Of a stretch of DNA of 64,000 nucleotides, positions 1 to 11,546 are shown piece by piece. The stretch is from Hevea brasiliensis (taxonomy: Eukaryota > Streptophyta > Magnoliopsida > Malpighiales > Euphorbiaceae). The DNA lies in contig NC_079499.1 of assembly GCF_030052815.1 (NCBI RefSeq), positions 74,105,760 to 74,169,759 on the forward strand, in the 5' to 3' direction. Below the pieces are notes generated by a model. The model did not search any database. It was not told where the DNA came from and saw only the letters and a program-made list of their open reading frames with translations. The position numbers and the translations under genes are program-made. Each line of letters opens with the position of its first letter. The first letter of the stretch is position 1.

Positions 1-716
1 TCTTGATTTAAAAGATTTTCTCATCAGAAACTCTTTTTTAATTAAATCTATCTGTCCTGGCCAGGAACTTGAAACATCAAGAACAATTAAATGAACATAG
101 GATTTTATCTCTATTTACTTAGAGGAACAGATTCCATATTGATCAACACCTACCTCCATATATAACTAGTAGGAGCCAATACATGCCCATATACCCATAC
201 ACAGTATAAGTATGAAAGCAGTATCAAACTCAAACTACCTATATATAAGATAACTGTGCTATTTCAGGTCTAAAGATTATATGCACTGATATGATTTATG
301 ACAAAACATTGACAAGAGTAAACTCCATGTGGTTGTCATAAGTGTCACTGGTTCGGCCTACTTATCATTTATAAGTGCCTATCATGCTTGTCATATGGCA
401 TGAGACTCACCATTCCATCTTATCTATATCTCATATAAATAACTTGAGGACAAACATGAATGCAATCTTTCTGGATAAGTCATGCCCTTATTATGAAGTA
501 TCCTCGATTATGAACCTATTTATGATACTTTGTACTAAAAACACTGTCACTCATATTCTTAACAACTTAAGAATAGAATTTCTAACAAAATATCAATGGA
601 CCTTTTCTATTACACATAAATATCTTATGTAAACGGAAAAGTGAAAATGCCTTTTATTAATAAAAACATGTACAAGATACATACTAAACGACATGCTCTA
701 GGGCATACTACTAACA
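1..716 (-). mobile_element. C1: first ~716 bp of a probable copia-type LTR
   Basis: Read on the minus strand, this begins at 716 with TGTTAGTAGTATGCCC, a typical TG LTR tip, and runs off the left edge of the window. Positions 1-686 are a direct repeat of 63062-63747 with scattered substitutions. At 717 the sequence switches abruptly to the interior of the T1 3' LTR, so this element most likely inserted into that LTR. The target duplication would be TAAAC (717-721), but its partner lies outside the window. The copia assignment rests on the tip style only; no coding sequence is visible. Confidence 0.5.
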
Positions 717-1134
717 TAAACAACCATAAATAAATAAAAACAAGCTACATATACTGAATTTCCATGGCTACCAAAATGTACATCTCCATTAAAACATCGA
801 ACTTCAAAATTTCTTCCATAAATCAACTACCCAAAACCTTGGTTACACTTTTAATAAAACAAGAATTGAAAACACTCACTTACCACTTTTGAAGCTTAAT
901 CAAAACCTCAGCAAAACTTAACTTTCTTACTCCTAGTATGCTGTCCAAGGTATGGAGGTCAAGTTTAATGAAGGTAGCTAGTGGAAAGAGTGACTTAACC
1001 AAGGTTGCATGGAGGTTCTTCAAGCTCGGCCATGGAGTTTTTCTCTCACTTTGTCTTGGCTGATTTGTCCCAAGGTTGAAGATGACAGAATTTTTTGTCC
1101 AAAGGTTGATTAAAGGTCCACTTAAGTGATTTTA

Positions 1135-1602
1135 GCGTCCTCGCTGAGGTTTTCCCCACCATCGCCCAAGAGAACACGCGAGCGACTCTGATACCAATTG
1201 TAACGATTGGGCTCCAACCACTAGAGGAATTGTCCGCTTTGGCCATAAGCCTCACGGTTTTGTCCCATAGGTAGAATGGAAAACTTCCCAGGAGGTCATC
1301 CATCCTAGGATTTCTCTCAAGCGAGCACGCTTAACCCTGGAGTTCTTCCAACTCTCCAGGCGATTCCACCAAAAGGTGCCTCTAGTGATTAGTTCTCCTA
1401 TTTTATATATCATTACTTTTAGTGAGGATGCTGAGTCCCGAAAGGGGGAGAGAAAGGTCCCTAGGCAAATCCCACATCGACAAAACACATGAGAGATGTT
1501 GGGTTTATAAGTTGGTGGTTCGTAACCCCTAGTGACACATTTTAAAATCGTGAGGGCTTCAATCCAGAGCGGACAATATCACTAGTGGGCTGGGCCACTA
1601 CA
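1135..1602 (-). mobile_element. Cassandra-type TRIM, 5' half inverted
   Basis: Minus-strand part (1135-1409): a 5S-like LTR segment, an LTR end (CGTTACA at 1195-1201), the tRNA-Met-type PBS TGGTATCAGAG, and internal sequence to the motif GCGAGGAC. Plus-strand part (about 1411-1602): internal sequence ending in the purine tract CCGAAAGGGGGAGAGAAAGG, then an LTR without the 5S core that ends in GGCCACTACA. Compared with the Cassandra portion at 41041-41406, the two halves have opposite orientation, with the breakpoint at the same GTGAGGA motif. No target duplication is seen, and 310 bp of host LTR is missing at the site. It carries no protein-coding capacity, as expected for a TRIM. Confidence 0.78.
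1281..1345 (-). repeat. 5S rRNA-like promoter segment in TRIM LTR
   Basis: The minus strand carries the 5S rRNA internal control region: GTTAAGCGTGCTCGCTTGAG (A box and intermediate element) and CCTAGGATGGATGACCTCC (C box), with one G-to-A change in GGATGGGTGACC. This is the hallmark of Cassandra LTRs, which are thought to be transcribed by RNA polymerase III. It covers only about 65 of roughly 120 nt of 5S rRNA, so it is not a 5S gene. Confidence 0.85.
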
Positions 1603-1912
1603 TATACTTCCATAGATGTTTATTTAAGTCTTAAAAATATTTTTCAGGGTTCCTGGCGGTCCAGGGCTAGTCAATGGTCCATGCTACAACTTTCCGGTGT
1701 GGTCACCCATCGCTAAGGTTTTCGGCTCGTTTAACTTGGTTACATTTCATTGCTATTATTTTTCTTTTGTTTTTCTTGTATTTTCTTTTCTTGTACTTCA
1801 TTATTTTATGTATCCTCACCCACATCTAAGTGTAGTTCTAGGCATCCTAGCTGTCCAGACAACACTGGTCACTGGAACAGTTGAACGCACTATCGAACAT
1901 AGGGGTGTTACA

Positions 1913-1930
1913 ATTCTCCCACCCTTAAAA
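1913..1930 (-). other. T1 polypurine tract
   Basis: On the minus strand, AAGGGTGGGAGAAT lies directly before the 3' LTR start TGTAACACC. This is the plus-strand primer position of LTR retrotransposons. Confidence 0.8.
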
Positions 1931-1944
1931 TAAATTTCGTCTCG

Positions 1945-3320
1945 AAATTTTACTTGGCATCAGTTTCTGAACAGCTGTGGGTGCTATCTTCTCATATCTC
2001 TTCACATTCCCAAGTAGCTTCCTGGCCTGAATGATAGTTCCACAGCACTTTAACCAGGTGTATCTGTTTGTTCCTCAGCTGCTTCACCTCATATGCCAGA
2101 ATTTCTATTGGTTCTTCATCATATTAGAGGTCTGGATTTACCTCAATCTCTTCAACTGATAGTACATGAGATGGGTCAGATCTGTACCTCCTTAACATGG
2201 ACACATGGAAGACACAGTGTATCCTTTCTAGCTCTGGAGGTAATGCTAACCGATATGCCAAAGGACCCACTCTCTCCAAAATCTCATATGGTCTGATGAA
2301 ACGAGGACTCAGTTTTCCCTTTCTGCCAAATCTCATAATCCTCTTCCAAGGAGAAACTTTAAGGAATACCTTATCACCCACTGCATATTCAATGTCTCTT
2401 CTCTTTAGATAAACATAAGACTTCTGACGGTCTAATGCATCCTTGAGTTAATCTCTGATCAATCTGATCTTTTCCTCTGTCTGCTGAACAATTTCAGGTC
2501 CAATCATCTTCCTTTCACCTACTTCATCCAAACATAGGGGAGTTCTGCATTTTCTGCCATACAAAGCTTTATATGGAGGCATTCTAATGCTTGATTGGAA
2601 GCTATTGTTATAAGCAAACTCAATCAAAGGCAAGTGTGTATCCCAACTACCTTCAAACTCAATCACACAAGCCCATAGCATATCCTCCAATCTCTGAATT
2701 ACCCTCTCATACTAGCCATCTGTCTGTGGGTGGAATGCTGTGTTTAAGTTCAATCTAGTTCCTAGGGCTCTCTGAAGACTACCCCAGAATCTAAAAGTGA
2801 ACTTGGGATCTCTGTCTGATACAATCGATACTGGCACTCCATGCAGTCTTACAATTTCATATATATACAATCTGGCCAATCTCTCTAAACTATAGTCCAT
2901 TCAGACTGGCAAAAAGTGAGTAGACTTGGTTAATCTGTCAACTATAACCCATACTACATCATGACTATTATGTGTCCTCAAAAGTCCCATCACAAAATCC
3001 ATAGTTATCCATTCCCATTCCCACTCTGGTACTGGCAATGGATGTAACAAACCAGCTAGAACTTGATGTTCTGCCTTTACTTATTGACAAGTTAGGCATT
3101 TGGAAACAAATTCAGCTATATCCCTCTTCATACCCATCCACCAGTAATGCTCTTTCAGCCCTTTGTACATTTTAGTTCCACCGGGACGCATAGCAAAAGG
3201 AGACTCATGTGCTTCCTTCATAATGATCCGTCTCAATTCCACATCATTAGGAATGCATATTCTGCCCTGATGTAGCAATAAACCATCATCTCTCATAGAG
3301 AATTCAGGTTTCTTGCCCTG
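1945..3320 (-). pseudogene. T1 integrase with C-terminal chromodomain, broken
   Basis: Integrase joins element cDNA to the host chromosome; the chromodomain is thought to guide it to methylated-histone chromatin. In order: the zinc-binding HHCC domain (3081-3296) ends in KCLTCQ, but its second His is Arg (AMRPGG, where the G0 copy has DIHPGG). The catalytic core (2448-3010) has ITMDF, then IVSDRDPKF, then HPQTDG followed by a stop just before the third acidic residue. The C-terminal module (2124-2381) has GDKVFLKVSPWK and FHVSMLRRY. The chromodomain (about 1985-2120) has EEPIEIL, LVKVLW and QEATWECEE. Stops between these blocks make it non-functional. Homologous pieces occur in T1b, T2 and G0. 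Confidence 0.85.
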
Positions 3321-3479
3321 CTGGACTTCTTTCAGTAGCTTCTGATATTTTTCATCACTCTAAGCAGCCATTCTGATCTGATCAATTAACACTGGCTGCA
3401 CATACGATGCAACTACTGTTTGTCCCTCATCATCAATCTCCAAACTGCCATGCTGTGCTTTCAACTCATGTACTATGGA

Positions 3480-4770
3480 CAAAGGAGAAACTCTAAGACT
3501 TGCCATAGTCTTGCGACTTAAGGCGTCAGCCACCACATTTGCTTTCCCTAACTGATAGCTTATTAAGCAATCATAGTCTTAAATCAGTTCTAACTATCTC
3601 CTCTACCTCAAATTCAATTCCTTCTGGGTGCCTAAGTACTTCAAGCTCTTGTGATCTGTGTAGATATAGCATTTCTCCCCATATAAATAGTGTCTCCAGA
3701 TCTTCAGAGCAAAAATAATAGCTGCTAGCTCCTAGTCATGTGTTGGATAGTTCCTCTCATGCGGTTTTCAGCTGGCATGATGCATAAGCAATGACATTCC
3801 GATCTTGCATCAGTACACAGCCTAACCCATTGTGAGAAGCATCACTATAAATTGTGTATTCTTTACCCGGTGTAGGTAAAGTAAGGACTGGAGCTTCAGT
3901 CAAACACCTCTTCAACTCATCAAAACTCTGCTGACATTTATCTGTCCACTGAAATTTTACATCTTTTCGAAGCAGTTTGGTCAGTGGAGAAGCTAGCATA
4001 GAAAACCCTTTCACAAATCGGCGGTAATATCCAGCTAAACCCAGAAAACTATGAATTTCTGTGATATTCCTGGGCGGCTTCCAATTAAGGATAGCTTCTA
4101 CCTTGCTGGAATCTACCTTGATCCCTTCAGCAGACACAACATGTCCCAAGAAGGAGATTTCTTTCAGCCAAAATTCACATTTTGATAATTTAGCGTATAA
4201 CTGTTTCTCCCTTAAAGTATGCAGTACAATCCGCAAATGTCTGTCATGCTCCTCTGCATTCCTCGACTATATCAAAATATTATCAATAAACACCACCATA
4301 AACTAGTCGAGATATGGTCTGAAGATAGTGTTCATCAGATCCATAAAAGCAGCTGGAGCATTAGTTAACCCGAATGGCATTACTAGAAACTCATAGTGGC
4401 CATATTGAGTTCTGAAAGCAGTCTTTAGAATACTCTGCTCTTGCACTTTCAACTGATAATAACCAAATTACGAATCAATTTTGGAGAATACAGCTGCACC
4501 CTTCAACTGATCAAACAGATCATCAATGCGAGGCAATGGATATCTATTCTTTATTGTCACCTTATTCAACTACCGGTAGTCAATACATAAGCGGAGAGTG
4601 CCATCTTTCTTCTTAACAAATAATACTGGCACTCCCCAAGGTGACACACTAGGGTGGATAAAGCCCTTTTCAAGTAGTTCTTGCAACTGTACCTTCAGCT
4701 CTTTCAACTCTGCTGGTGCCATTCTATATGGTGTTATGGAGATTGGATCCACACTAGGCATAACATTAAT
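3480..4770 (-). pseudogene. T1 reverse transcriptase and RNase H, broken
   Basis: These domains copy element RNA into DNA and remove the RNA strand. The RT start is clear ([42 protein letters not shown], 4570-4760). The catalytic FIDD box near 4280-4290 reads FIDN, losing the second Asp, with stops on both sides. Later RT and the connection ([21 protein letters not shown]) and RNase H ([25 protein letters not shown]) follow in a 159-residue open stretch at 3757-4236. RNase H ends near 3500 with a remnant of the [12 protein letters not shown] motif. The altered active site and stops mean no activity. Confidence 0.85.
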
Positions 4771-5029
4771 TTCAAACTGCACTTCTCTTTCTGAAAGTAA
4801 TCCTGATAATTCATCAGGAAACACATCTGAAAAGTCATATACTGTAGGGATGTCCCTCAATGCTGGACTCCCCACTTGGGTGTCTACCACATGTGCCAAG
4901 TATGCTTCACACCCTTTTCTGATCATTTTTCTGGCTAGTGCAGCTGAAATGATGTTTGATGGCAATAACTGTCTCTCCCTGTGCATAACCACATCACTAT
5001 ACTGAGGGAGACCAAAAGTGACTGTCTTC

Positions 5030-5345
5030 AGTCTACAGTCAATCATGGCATGATGCCTGGCTAACCAATCCATGCCCAAGATGATATTATAATCTCTGAA
5101 GGGCATTTCAATGAGATTAGATAGAAAAGTGTGGCCTTGGATCACCAAAGGAAAATCTCTATACATTCTATTGACCCTGACCTCTTATCCTAGTGGACTT
5201 GTTACTAGCACCTTAAAGTCCATTTTTATACATGGAACAACAATGCAATCAATGATGCTAGTACTCACATAAGAATGGGTAGAACCCAGACCAAATAACA
5301 CAAACACATCTTGATTAAAAGTTGAGAAGGTACCAGCCACAACAT
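5030..5345 (-). pseudogene. T1 aspartic protease, active site lost
   Basis: The protease matures the Gag-Pol polyprotein. Flanking residues are recognisable (VLFGLGSTHSYVS; the tail is [16 protein letters not shown]). The catalytic triplet, normally D-S/T-G in this position, reads G-L-G, so the essential Asp is gone. A 198-residue open stretch (4570-5166) joins the protease tail to the start of reverse transcriptase. This is one domain of the pol polyprotein rather than a separate gene. Confidence 0.75.
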
Positions 5346-5399
5346 CAGATATCTCAGCCTCTTCTCTCTATCTCATTGCATAGACTCTGACTGGAGCAC

Positions 5400-6598
5400 T
5401 GCCTTGCTCTGATTGATTCACTGTGCCTTGGTTGCCTGCTGGACTACCTCTACCCCTGCCTCCACCTCTGCTAGGTGGTTGTGAACCTCTGGTGACCGGA
5501 TTTTGAACTGACCCTTCAGCAGTAGTAGGAGGTGGCCCAACTCTACGGGCACTGGGCAGTCCTTGGCAAAGTGTCCTGTGCCTCCACAGTTATAACAGGC
5601 TCCTATGGCCTTGTAGCATATCCCACCATGACTTCTACTACAAGTTTCATATTGGCAGAGAGGGTAGGAACTTCTGGTACTCTGCTGACTAGATGGAGGA
5701 GGTTTCTGTCCTAAAAATCTTCCCCTACCGGACTTCTTACCACCTCTGCTGTGTCCCCCATGGTTCTTCCTCTTTCCAGTAGGACCACTGGAACTTTGTT
5801 CTATTGACTTTCCCTCTTTTTTTATCTTCTCTGATTTCTTTTCCTCAAGGGCCGCTTCAGATTCAATTCTTTCTAATTCTAGTGCTTGAGAAATAAGCTT
5901 AGAGAAGTTATTATGTTTGAATCCTACCACTTGTAATCTGATACTGGGCTTCAAGCTGGTTTCAAACCTCTTACATCTCTCCCTACTGGTAGAAAGTAGA
6001 CTTACTGCATAATGGCTCAGGCAGGAAAATTCCCTTTCATATTCAGCCATCGATCTACTCCCCTGTTTCAGACTTAGGAACTCTTGCAGCTTCTAGTCCA
6101 CATAAGCATCAGGGACATATTTTTGTCTAAAGTCTCGTCGAAAATCATTCCATGTTAGCATTGAAGGTTCTACCAGACTATGAGGAATGGTTTTCCACCA
6201 GTCATATGCATCTCCCTATAGCAGAGACACTGAATATTAAAATCTGAGCTCCTTTGTACAATGTAGCTTCTTGAACACCCTATCCATTCTTTCTAACCAC
6301 TATTCTGCCTCTAGAGGATCTATTGTCCCCTTGAACTCAGTAGCCCCATATTTCATCAGCTTGTCATACTGCCTAGCTGAAGACTATGGTTGTACCACTG
6401 GTGTCTGTAGTGGGACTTGAGTAGGCATGTTACTAGCCATCTGTTGGAACATTGTAGCCATCTACTGAGCGAACTGAGCAGGAAACTGCGGTACTAAGGG
6501 GGCTGGTACAGATGATCCACTGACATTGTGTAGGCTGGGGCATCCCCTTGTGCCTCAACCTCTATAGATTGATCGACTGAACGATCTCCCTCTTCCAT
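5400..6598 (-). pseudogene. T1 gag with zinc knuckle, broken
   Basis: Gag forms the virus-like particle and binds element RNA. The likely start is the Met at 6596-6598 (MEEGDRSVDQSIE), because the T2 gag begins with the same block and upstream sequence is leader-like. The middle (5418-6050) is open for 210 residues. It contains a CCHC knuckle, CYNCGGTGHFAKDC, at 5556-5597, preceded by a basic Gly/Ser/Lys stretch. Stops between about 6050 and 6494 break the frame. The PBS lies about 170 bp upstream. Confidence 0.82.
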
Positions 6599-6766
6599 AG
6601 TCAATTTGAGGACCTTAGACCTCCTGAACAATAACACAAAGAGATTTCCTCCCATTAGTGCATATTTATAATATAATGTACTGTATGTATCAAAGAATGA
6701 CATTGAGCAGTTTTACTATAAAGAAAGAATATTCAAATTATACGTGAAAATATAATTTAAAAACTA

Positions 6767-6778
6767 GCTCTGATACCA
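6767..6778 (-). other. T1 primer-binding site, initiator tRNA-Met
   Basis: The minus strand reads TGGTATCAGAGC, complementary to the 3' end of plant initiator tRNA-Met. It sits 8 nt inside the 5' LTR boundary at 6787. Confidence 0.9.
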
Positions 6779-6786
6779 CTAAAACA

Positions 6787-9700
6787 TGTCACACCCTACC
6801 CCTCCGTAAGGCATAACATGATCCCGTAGTATACCTAATGAATTACCAACTTCATCTATTGATAACCTATTAAATATACTACAAGGGATTTTAAACCTTT
6901 TCTTACTTCTTTTCACAGTGGTGAGCACTATTTACAAGTGTTAAAAAAAATTTTTAACTGAAGTGAAACCAGATAACACATTTGAAGTATTAACAATTTC
7001 TATAAAAATTTTGGTAGAGTGCCATCTATATTTTGAATAAAACAGTTCTTCAAAAACCTGTAAAAAACACTTCCAATATTTTGTTCAATCCCAAACTCCA
7101 ATATCCAATCAACACAACAAGTTTCTCAACATTTGCCAACTCAAATCCACAATAATTTTCTAGTGTTTTCAAAAGTTGAGATAAAAGAAATATATCACAA
7201 TATTTACAAGCCAAAATAATTTACGAACTTAGTTTACAACTTTAATGTACAATTTTAATTTACAACTGCTCAAAACCAAGAACAATATATACATACAGTG
7301 AACATACATTACAATACAAAATGCAAAATATAGTATACTCAATATACCCGATGAACTCTCAATATAGCACTAGCAGCCTAGTCTGCTGCCCTGTCAATCT
7401 GTCTACCTATGACAGCAATGAAAAGCTATCGCTGAGCCAATGTCTCAGTGGTGCAATATATTAACAAAATGCAACTTTAAATCATAAATCATAAGTCATA
7501 TAAATAGTGGATACTTAAAACCATAGTTAAATTCAAAAGACAGTGAATGTTATAAAGAATTTAAACTCCATTTCACAATATCATAATAAATATCAATAAA
7601 TCATACACACAGCTTAATCATGTTGCCAAAGTCCAATTCATCCCAAAAGCCAATGGCTAGTGAGGAATAACATAGCTAGCTAACAGTAATATGAGTACTC
7701 ATTCTGTTCGTCCTCAACAGGCACACACCTTAACACTTCAGCCAGAGAGGGAATTCAAAGTTAATTCATCCCACTAGACAAGCTAGCGAGGAATTCAATC
7801 AATATACATGATAGCTGTGGTTTCAAACCATTTACATTGTTTTTCAATCAATAAGTATCCATCAAATATCATTCAAATAATTTTTCACAATTTAAAACAA
7901 CAACATACAAATAGTCATAACATATTTCAATTGAAAAATTCAAAGCAATAACTGTTGTGCACAAACCTCTGATAAATGTCTCTTGGCCTTGACTAAGTGT
8001 TTTCTTCCCTTTTCCTGAGTCTTTGCTAACTAAAACACACAATTTAAAGTGTTTCAGTACTCATTTATACTGTCTCTAACAATAAGGTTCATTAGTTAAT
8101 TTATTGAATTCTATTATTTTCCTTAGTCAACCTAAAATGTTGACCCTCGATGCACTCTAGGCGAATTAGTTTTAATGTTACCAATATGTCACATTTTATA
8201 GCCTTTTAGTGTTAGTACATGTTACCAAATTCATTTTCAAGTATATTGCATTTTATTGTAATTTGCAGGATTTCGGTATACTAATTTGACCTAGCAGGAT
8301 GACCTAGTTCCCTCGGTTTTCAAGTTCCGGTCCAAACTACAAACTTGTAGGTCTATGTCTTATTGCTCGTGAGGCAAAATTTCAGGTCATTCTAAGTTTT
8401 GTAGACCAAGATATGGTCAATTTACCAATGCTGGATAGAGTACACCGAAATGGTATCTTTAGGTCATTTTTAGGTCACTTTTGGTTCGGCTAGTTTTGGT
8501 ACCTGAATTTGTATAAGCTATTTGGCTTGGTTCTGGCCATTTCTAGGCTTTAGTGTCTGCATAAGAATTGTAGATATATGTCTAAAATATTCATGGTAAA
8601 AATTTTAGGTCAATTGGACCTGTTTTGAGTAAGTTATGGTCAAAATACTAACTACTGCCCAAATGGTCAATTTTCAGGCTTTCAAGTCACTAATCCGAAT
8701 TTGGTCATTTTTCAAGTCACCTTCTAGGCAGAATTTTGGTAAGCTTCCTTCATGAAAGTTGGCACATTTTGTGCCTAGTTTCACCTCTAATTGGTCTCAT
8801 ACCAATTGGAGTTACACACTTAAGGTTCTAAGCCAAAACACACACTGCCCTACTACACACTTCTCATCACTTACTAATTACATATTCAACACTTACCAAA
8901 CTACTTCCTTTATGCCAATTCTGGTTTGTAGCTTACCATTAACACATTTAACAACACATTTTGGTCATTTTGGATGGCTTGTAACCATTCTCAATATGCA
9001 CACTATAAAATAGAATTTTCCAAAGTCCATTTACACTATTTAACCACATAAACATACACTATTTGCATACCCAATTCCAACCCATTATACACATATCCAT
9101 GCTACCATCAATAACAACATCTTAAACAACTATAAACAAATAAAAACAAGCTACATATACTAAATTTCCATGGCTACCAAAATGTACATCTCCATTAAAA
9201 CATCAAACTTCAAAATTTCTTCCATAAATTAACCACCTACAACCTTGGTTACACTTTTAATGAAACAAGAATTGAAAACACTTACTTACCACTTTTGAAG
9301 CTTGATCAAAACCTCACCAAAAGTTAACTTTCTTGCTATGCTGCCCAAGGTATGAAGGTCAAGTTTAATGAAGGGAGCTAGTGGAAAGAGTGACTTAACC
9401 AAGGTTGCGTGGAGGTCCTTCAAGCTCGGCCATGGAGTTTTTCTCTCACTTTGTTTCGGCTGGTTTGTCCCAAGGTTGAAGATGACAGAATTTTCTATCC
9501 AAAGGTTGATTAAAGGTCCACTTAAGTGATGTTAGTGGAGCACTAATTGATTAAAAATCTATTTTAATGTTAAACTTTCCAATTTCCCACATTTTCCTCC
9601 TATCTTTTGCTATTTAGATTATGTACCACTATTTTAATTTTTCATGACATTTTCCAAGTGTAATATCATTTATTTTTAATGGAAATTTAGGTCAAAAGAC

Positions 9701-10155
9701 AACTCGGGATGTCAAATGACCACAATACCCCTATTCGGGTTGCATTCCCAATTTTTCGATAACACCGAGTTTTGTCATTTTCTGGATTTCTCATTTTTCT
9801 TTGTACCAATTAATTAATTTTTTTTTTGATATTTCTAATGACCTTTATACTTCCATAGATGTTTATTTAAGTCTTAAAAATATTTTCCAGGGTTTCCCAC
9901 GGTCCAGGGCTAGTCAACGGTCCATGTCGCAACTTCCTGGTGCGGTCACCCATCGCTAAGTTTTTTGGCTCGTTTAACTTGGTTACATTTCATTGCTATT
10001 ATTTTTCCTTTGTTTTTCTTGTATTTTATTTTCTTATATTTCATTATTTTATGTCTCCTCACCCATATCTAAGTGTAGTTCTAGGCATCCTAGCTGTCCG
10101 GACAACACTGGTCACTGGAATAGTAGAACACACTATCGAACATAGGGGTGTTACA
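6787..10155 (-). repeat. T1 5' LTR, shared with T1b
   Basis: A 3369-bp LTR; on the plus strand it runs from TGTCACACCC to GGGGTGTTACA. It is flanked by a PBS on the left and by a second polypurine tract with integrase sequence on the right, so the same LTR is the 5' LTR of T1 and the 3' LTR of T1b. It contains the conserved stem-loop at 7432-7448 and the TGTCCGGACA palindrome at 10095-10104. Short open frames inside it have no recognisable product. Confidence 0.85.
7432..7448 (-). promoter_or_regulatory. LTR stem-loop, T1
   Basis: CTGAGCCAATGTCTCAG: 8-nt arms around one base, with one C/T mismatch. The flanks GCTATCG and TGGTGCA are conserved in the other copies. Confidence 0.5.
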
Positions 10156-11211
10156 ATTCTCTCCCCCTTAAAATAAATTTTGTCTCAAAATTTTACCTGG
10201 CATCAGTTTCTGAAAAGCTGTAGGTGCTGTCTCCTCATATCCTCTTCACATTCCCAAGTAGCTTACTGGCCTGAATGATGGTTCCACAGCACTTTAACCA
10301 AGTGTATCTGTTTGTTCCTCAGCTGCTTCACCTTATATGCCAGAATTTCTATGGTTCTTCATCATATGAGATTTCTGGATTTACCTCAATCTCTTCAACT
10401 GATAGTACATGAGATGGGTCAGATCTGTACCTCCTTAACATGGACACATAGAAGACACTGTGTATCCTTTCTAGCTTTGGAGGTAATGCTAACTGATATG
10501 CCAAAGGACCCACTTTCTCCAGAATCTCATATGGTCTGATGAAACGAGGACTCAGTTTCCCCTTTCTGCCAAATCTCATAATCCTCTTCCAAGGAGAAAC
10601 TTTAAGGAATACCTTATCACCCACTGCATATTCAATGTCTCTTCTCTTCAGATCAACATAGGACTTCTAACGATCTGATGCAGCCTTGAGTCGATCTCTG
10701 ATCAATTTGATCTTTTCCTCTGTTTGCTGAACAATTTCAGGCCCAATCATCTTCCTTTCACCTACTTCATCCCAACATAGGGGAGTTCTGCACTTTTTTC
10801 CATACAAAGCTTCATATGGAGGTATTCCAATGCTTGATTGGTAGCTATTGTTATAAGCAAACTCAATCAAAGGCAAGTGTGTATCCCAACTTCCTTCAAA
10901 CTCAATCACACAAGCCCGTAGCATATCCTTCAATATCTGAATTACCCTCTCAGACTGGCTATCTGTCTGTGAGTGGAATGCTGTGCTGAAGTTCAATCTA
11001 GTTCCTAGGGCTCTCTGAAGACTACCCAAGAATCTAGAAGTGAACTTAGGATCTCTATCTGATACAATCGATACTGGCACTCCATGCAGTCTTACAATCT
11101 CATATATGTATAATCTGGCCAATCTCTCCAAACTATAGTCCATCCTTACTGGTAAAAAGTGAGTAGACTTGGTTAGTCTGTCAATTATAACCCATACTAC
11201 ATCATGACTAC
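10156..11211 (-). pseudogene. T1b: integrase and chromodomain fragment
   Basis: A polypurine-tract-like sequence (10156-10172) follows the LTR, then minus-strand integrase. The 158-residue stretch at 10667-11143 runs from [12 protein letters not shown] through IVSDRDPKF and [14 protein letters not shown], where the third catalytic Glu is kept, to [11 protein letters not shown]. The 91-residue stretch at 10349-10624 has GDKVFLKVSPWK and FYVSMLRRY. Chromodomain sequence lies at about 10220-10360. At about 11211 the reading jumps straight into LTR sequence, so gag, protease, RT, RNase H and the N-terminal part of integrase are deleted. It is better preserved than the T1 integrase over the same residues. 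Confidence 0.8.
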
Positions 11212-11546
11212 TAATTAATTAATTTTTCTTTAATATTTATAATGACATTTATACTTCCATAGATGTTTATTTAAGTCTTAAAAATATTTTCCAGGGTTCC
11301 CCGTGGTCTAGGGCTAGTCAACGGTCCATGCCGCAACTTCTCGGTGCGGTCACCCATCACTAAGGTTTTCGGCTCGTTTAACTTGGTTACGTTTCATTGC
11401 TATTATTTTTCCTTTGTTTTTCTTGTATTTTCTTTTCTTGTATTTCATTATTTTATGTCTCCTCACCCATATCTAAGTGTAGTTCTAGGCATCCTAGCTG
11501 TCTGGACAACACTGGTCACTGGAACAGTAAAACTCACTACCGAACA
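11212..11546 (-). repeat. T1b LTR fragment
   Basis: It matches the last part of the T1 5' LTR (about 9808-10140) in the same orientation and ends 10-15 bp before the expected LTR tip, where S1 LTR sequence starts (CCGAAC followed by ACACCC). Both edges are rearrangement junctions, not LTR ends. Confidence 0.8.

Larger units (their letters stand above)
717..1912 (-). repeat. T1 3' LTR, truncated and interrupted
   Basis: Positions 717-1134 and 1603-1912 match 9124-9535 and 9846-10155 of the T1 5' LTR. The 310 bp equivalent to 9536-9845 is missing and is replaced by the TRIM at 1135-1602. The LTR part equivalent to 6787-9123 is absent because C1 begins at 716; it may continue beyond the window. 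On the minus strand the LTR starts at 1912 with TGTAACACCCCTATG. Confidence 0.85.
717..10155 (-). mobile_element. T1: Ty3/gypsy element, Tekay/Del-like chromovirus, degenerate
   Basis: A minus-strand LTR retrotransposon. It has a 5' LTR at 6787-10155, a tRNA-Met primer-binding site at 6767-6778, gag then pol (protease, reverse transcriptase, RNase H, integrase, chromodomain) reading leftwards, a polypurine tract next to 1912, and a 3' LTR at 717-1912. The domain order and the C-terminal chromodomain place it with chromoviruses; the LTR of over 3 kb fits the Tekay/Del clade. Many stop codons and substitutions of key residues show it is not autonomous. Its 3' LTR is broken by C1 and by a TRIM, and its 5' LTR also serves as the 3' LTR of T1b. 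Confidence 0.88.

Noticed and set aside
4598..5005. A 135-residue plus-strand open frame
   Set aside because: It is the antisense shadow of the T1 protease/RT region.
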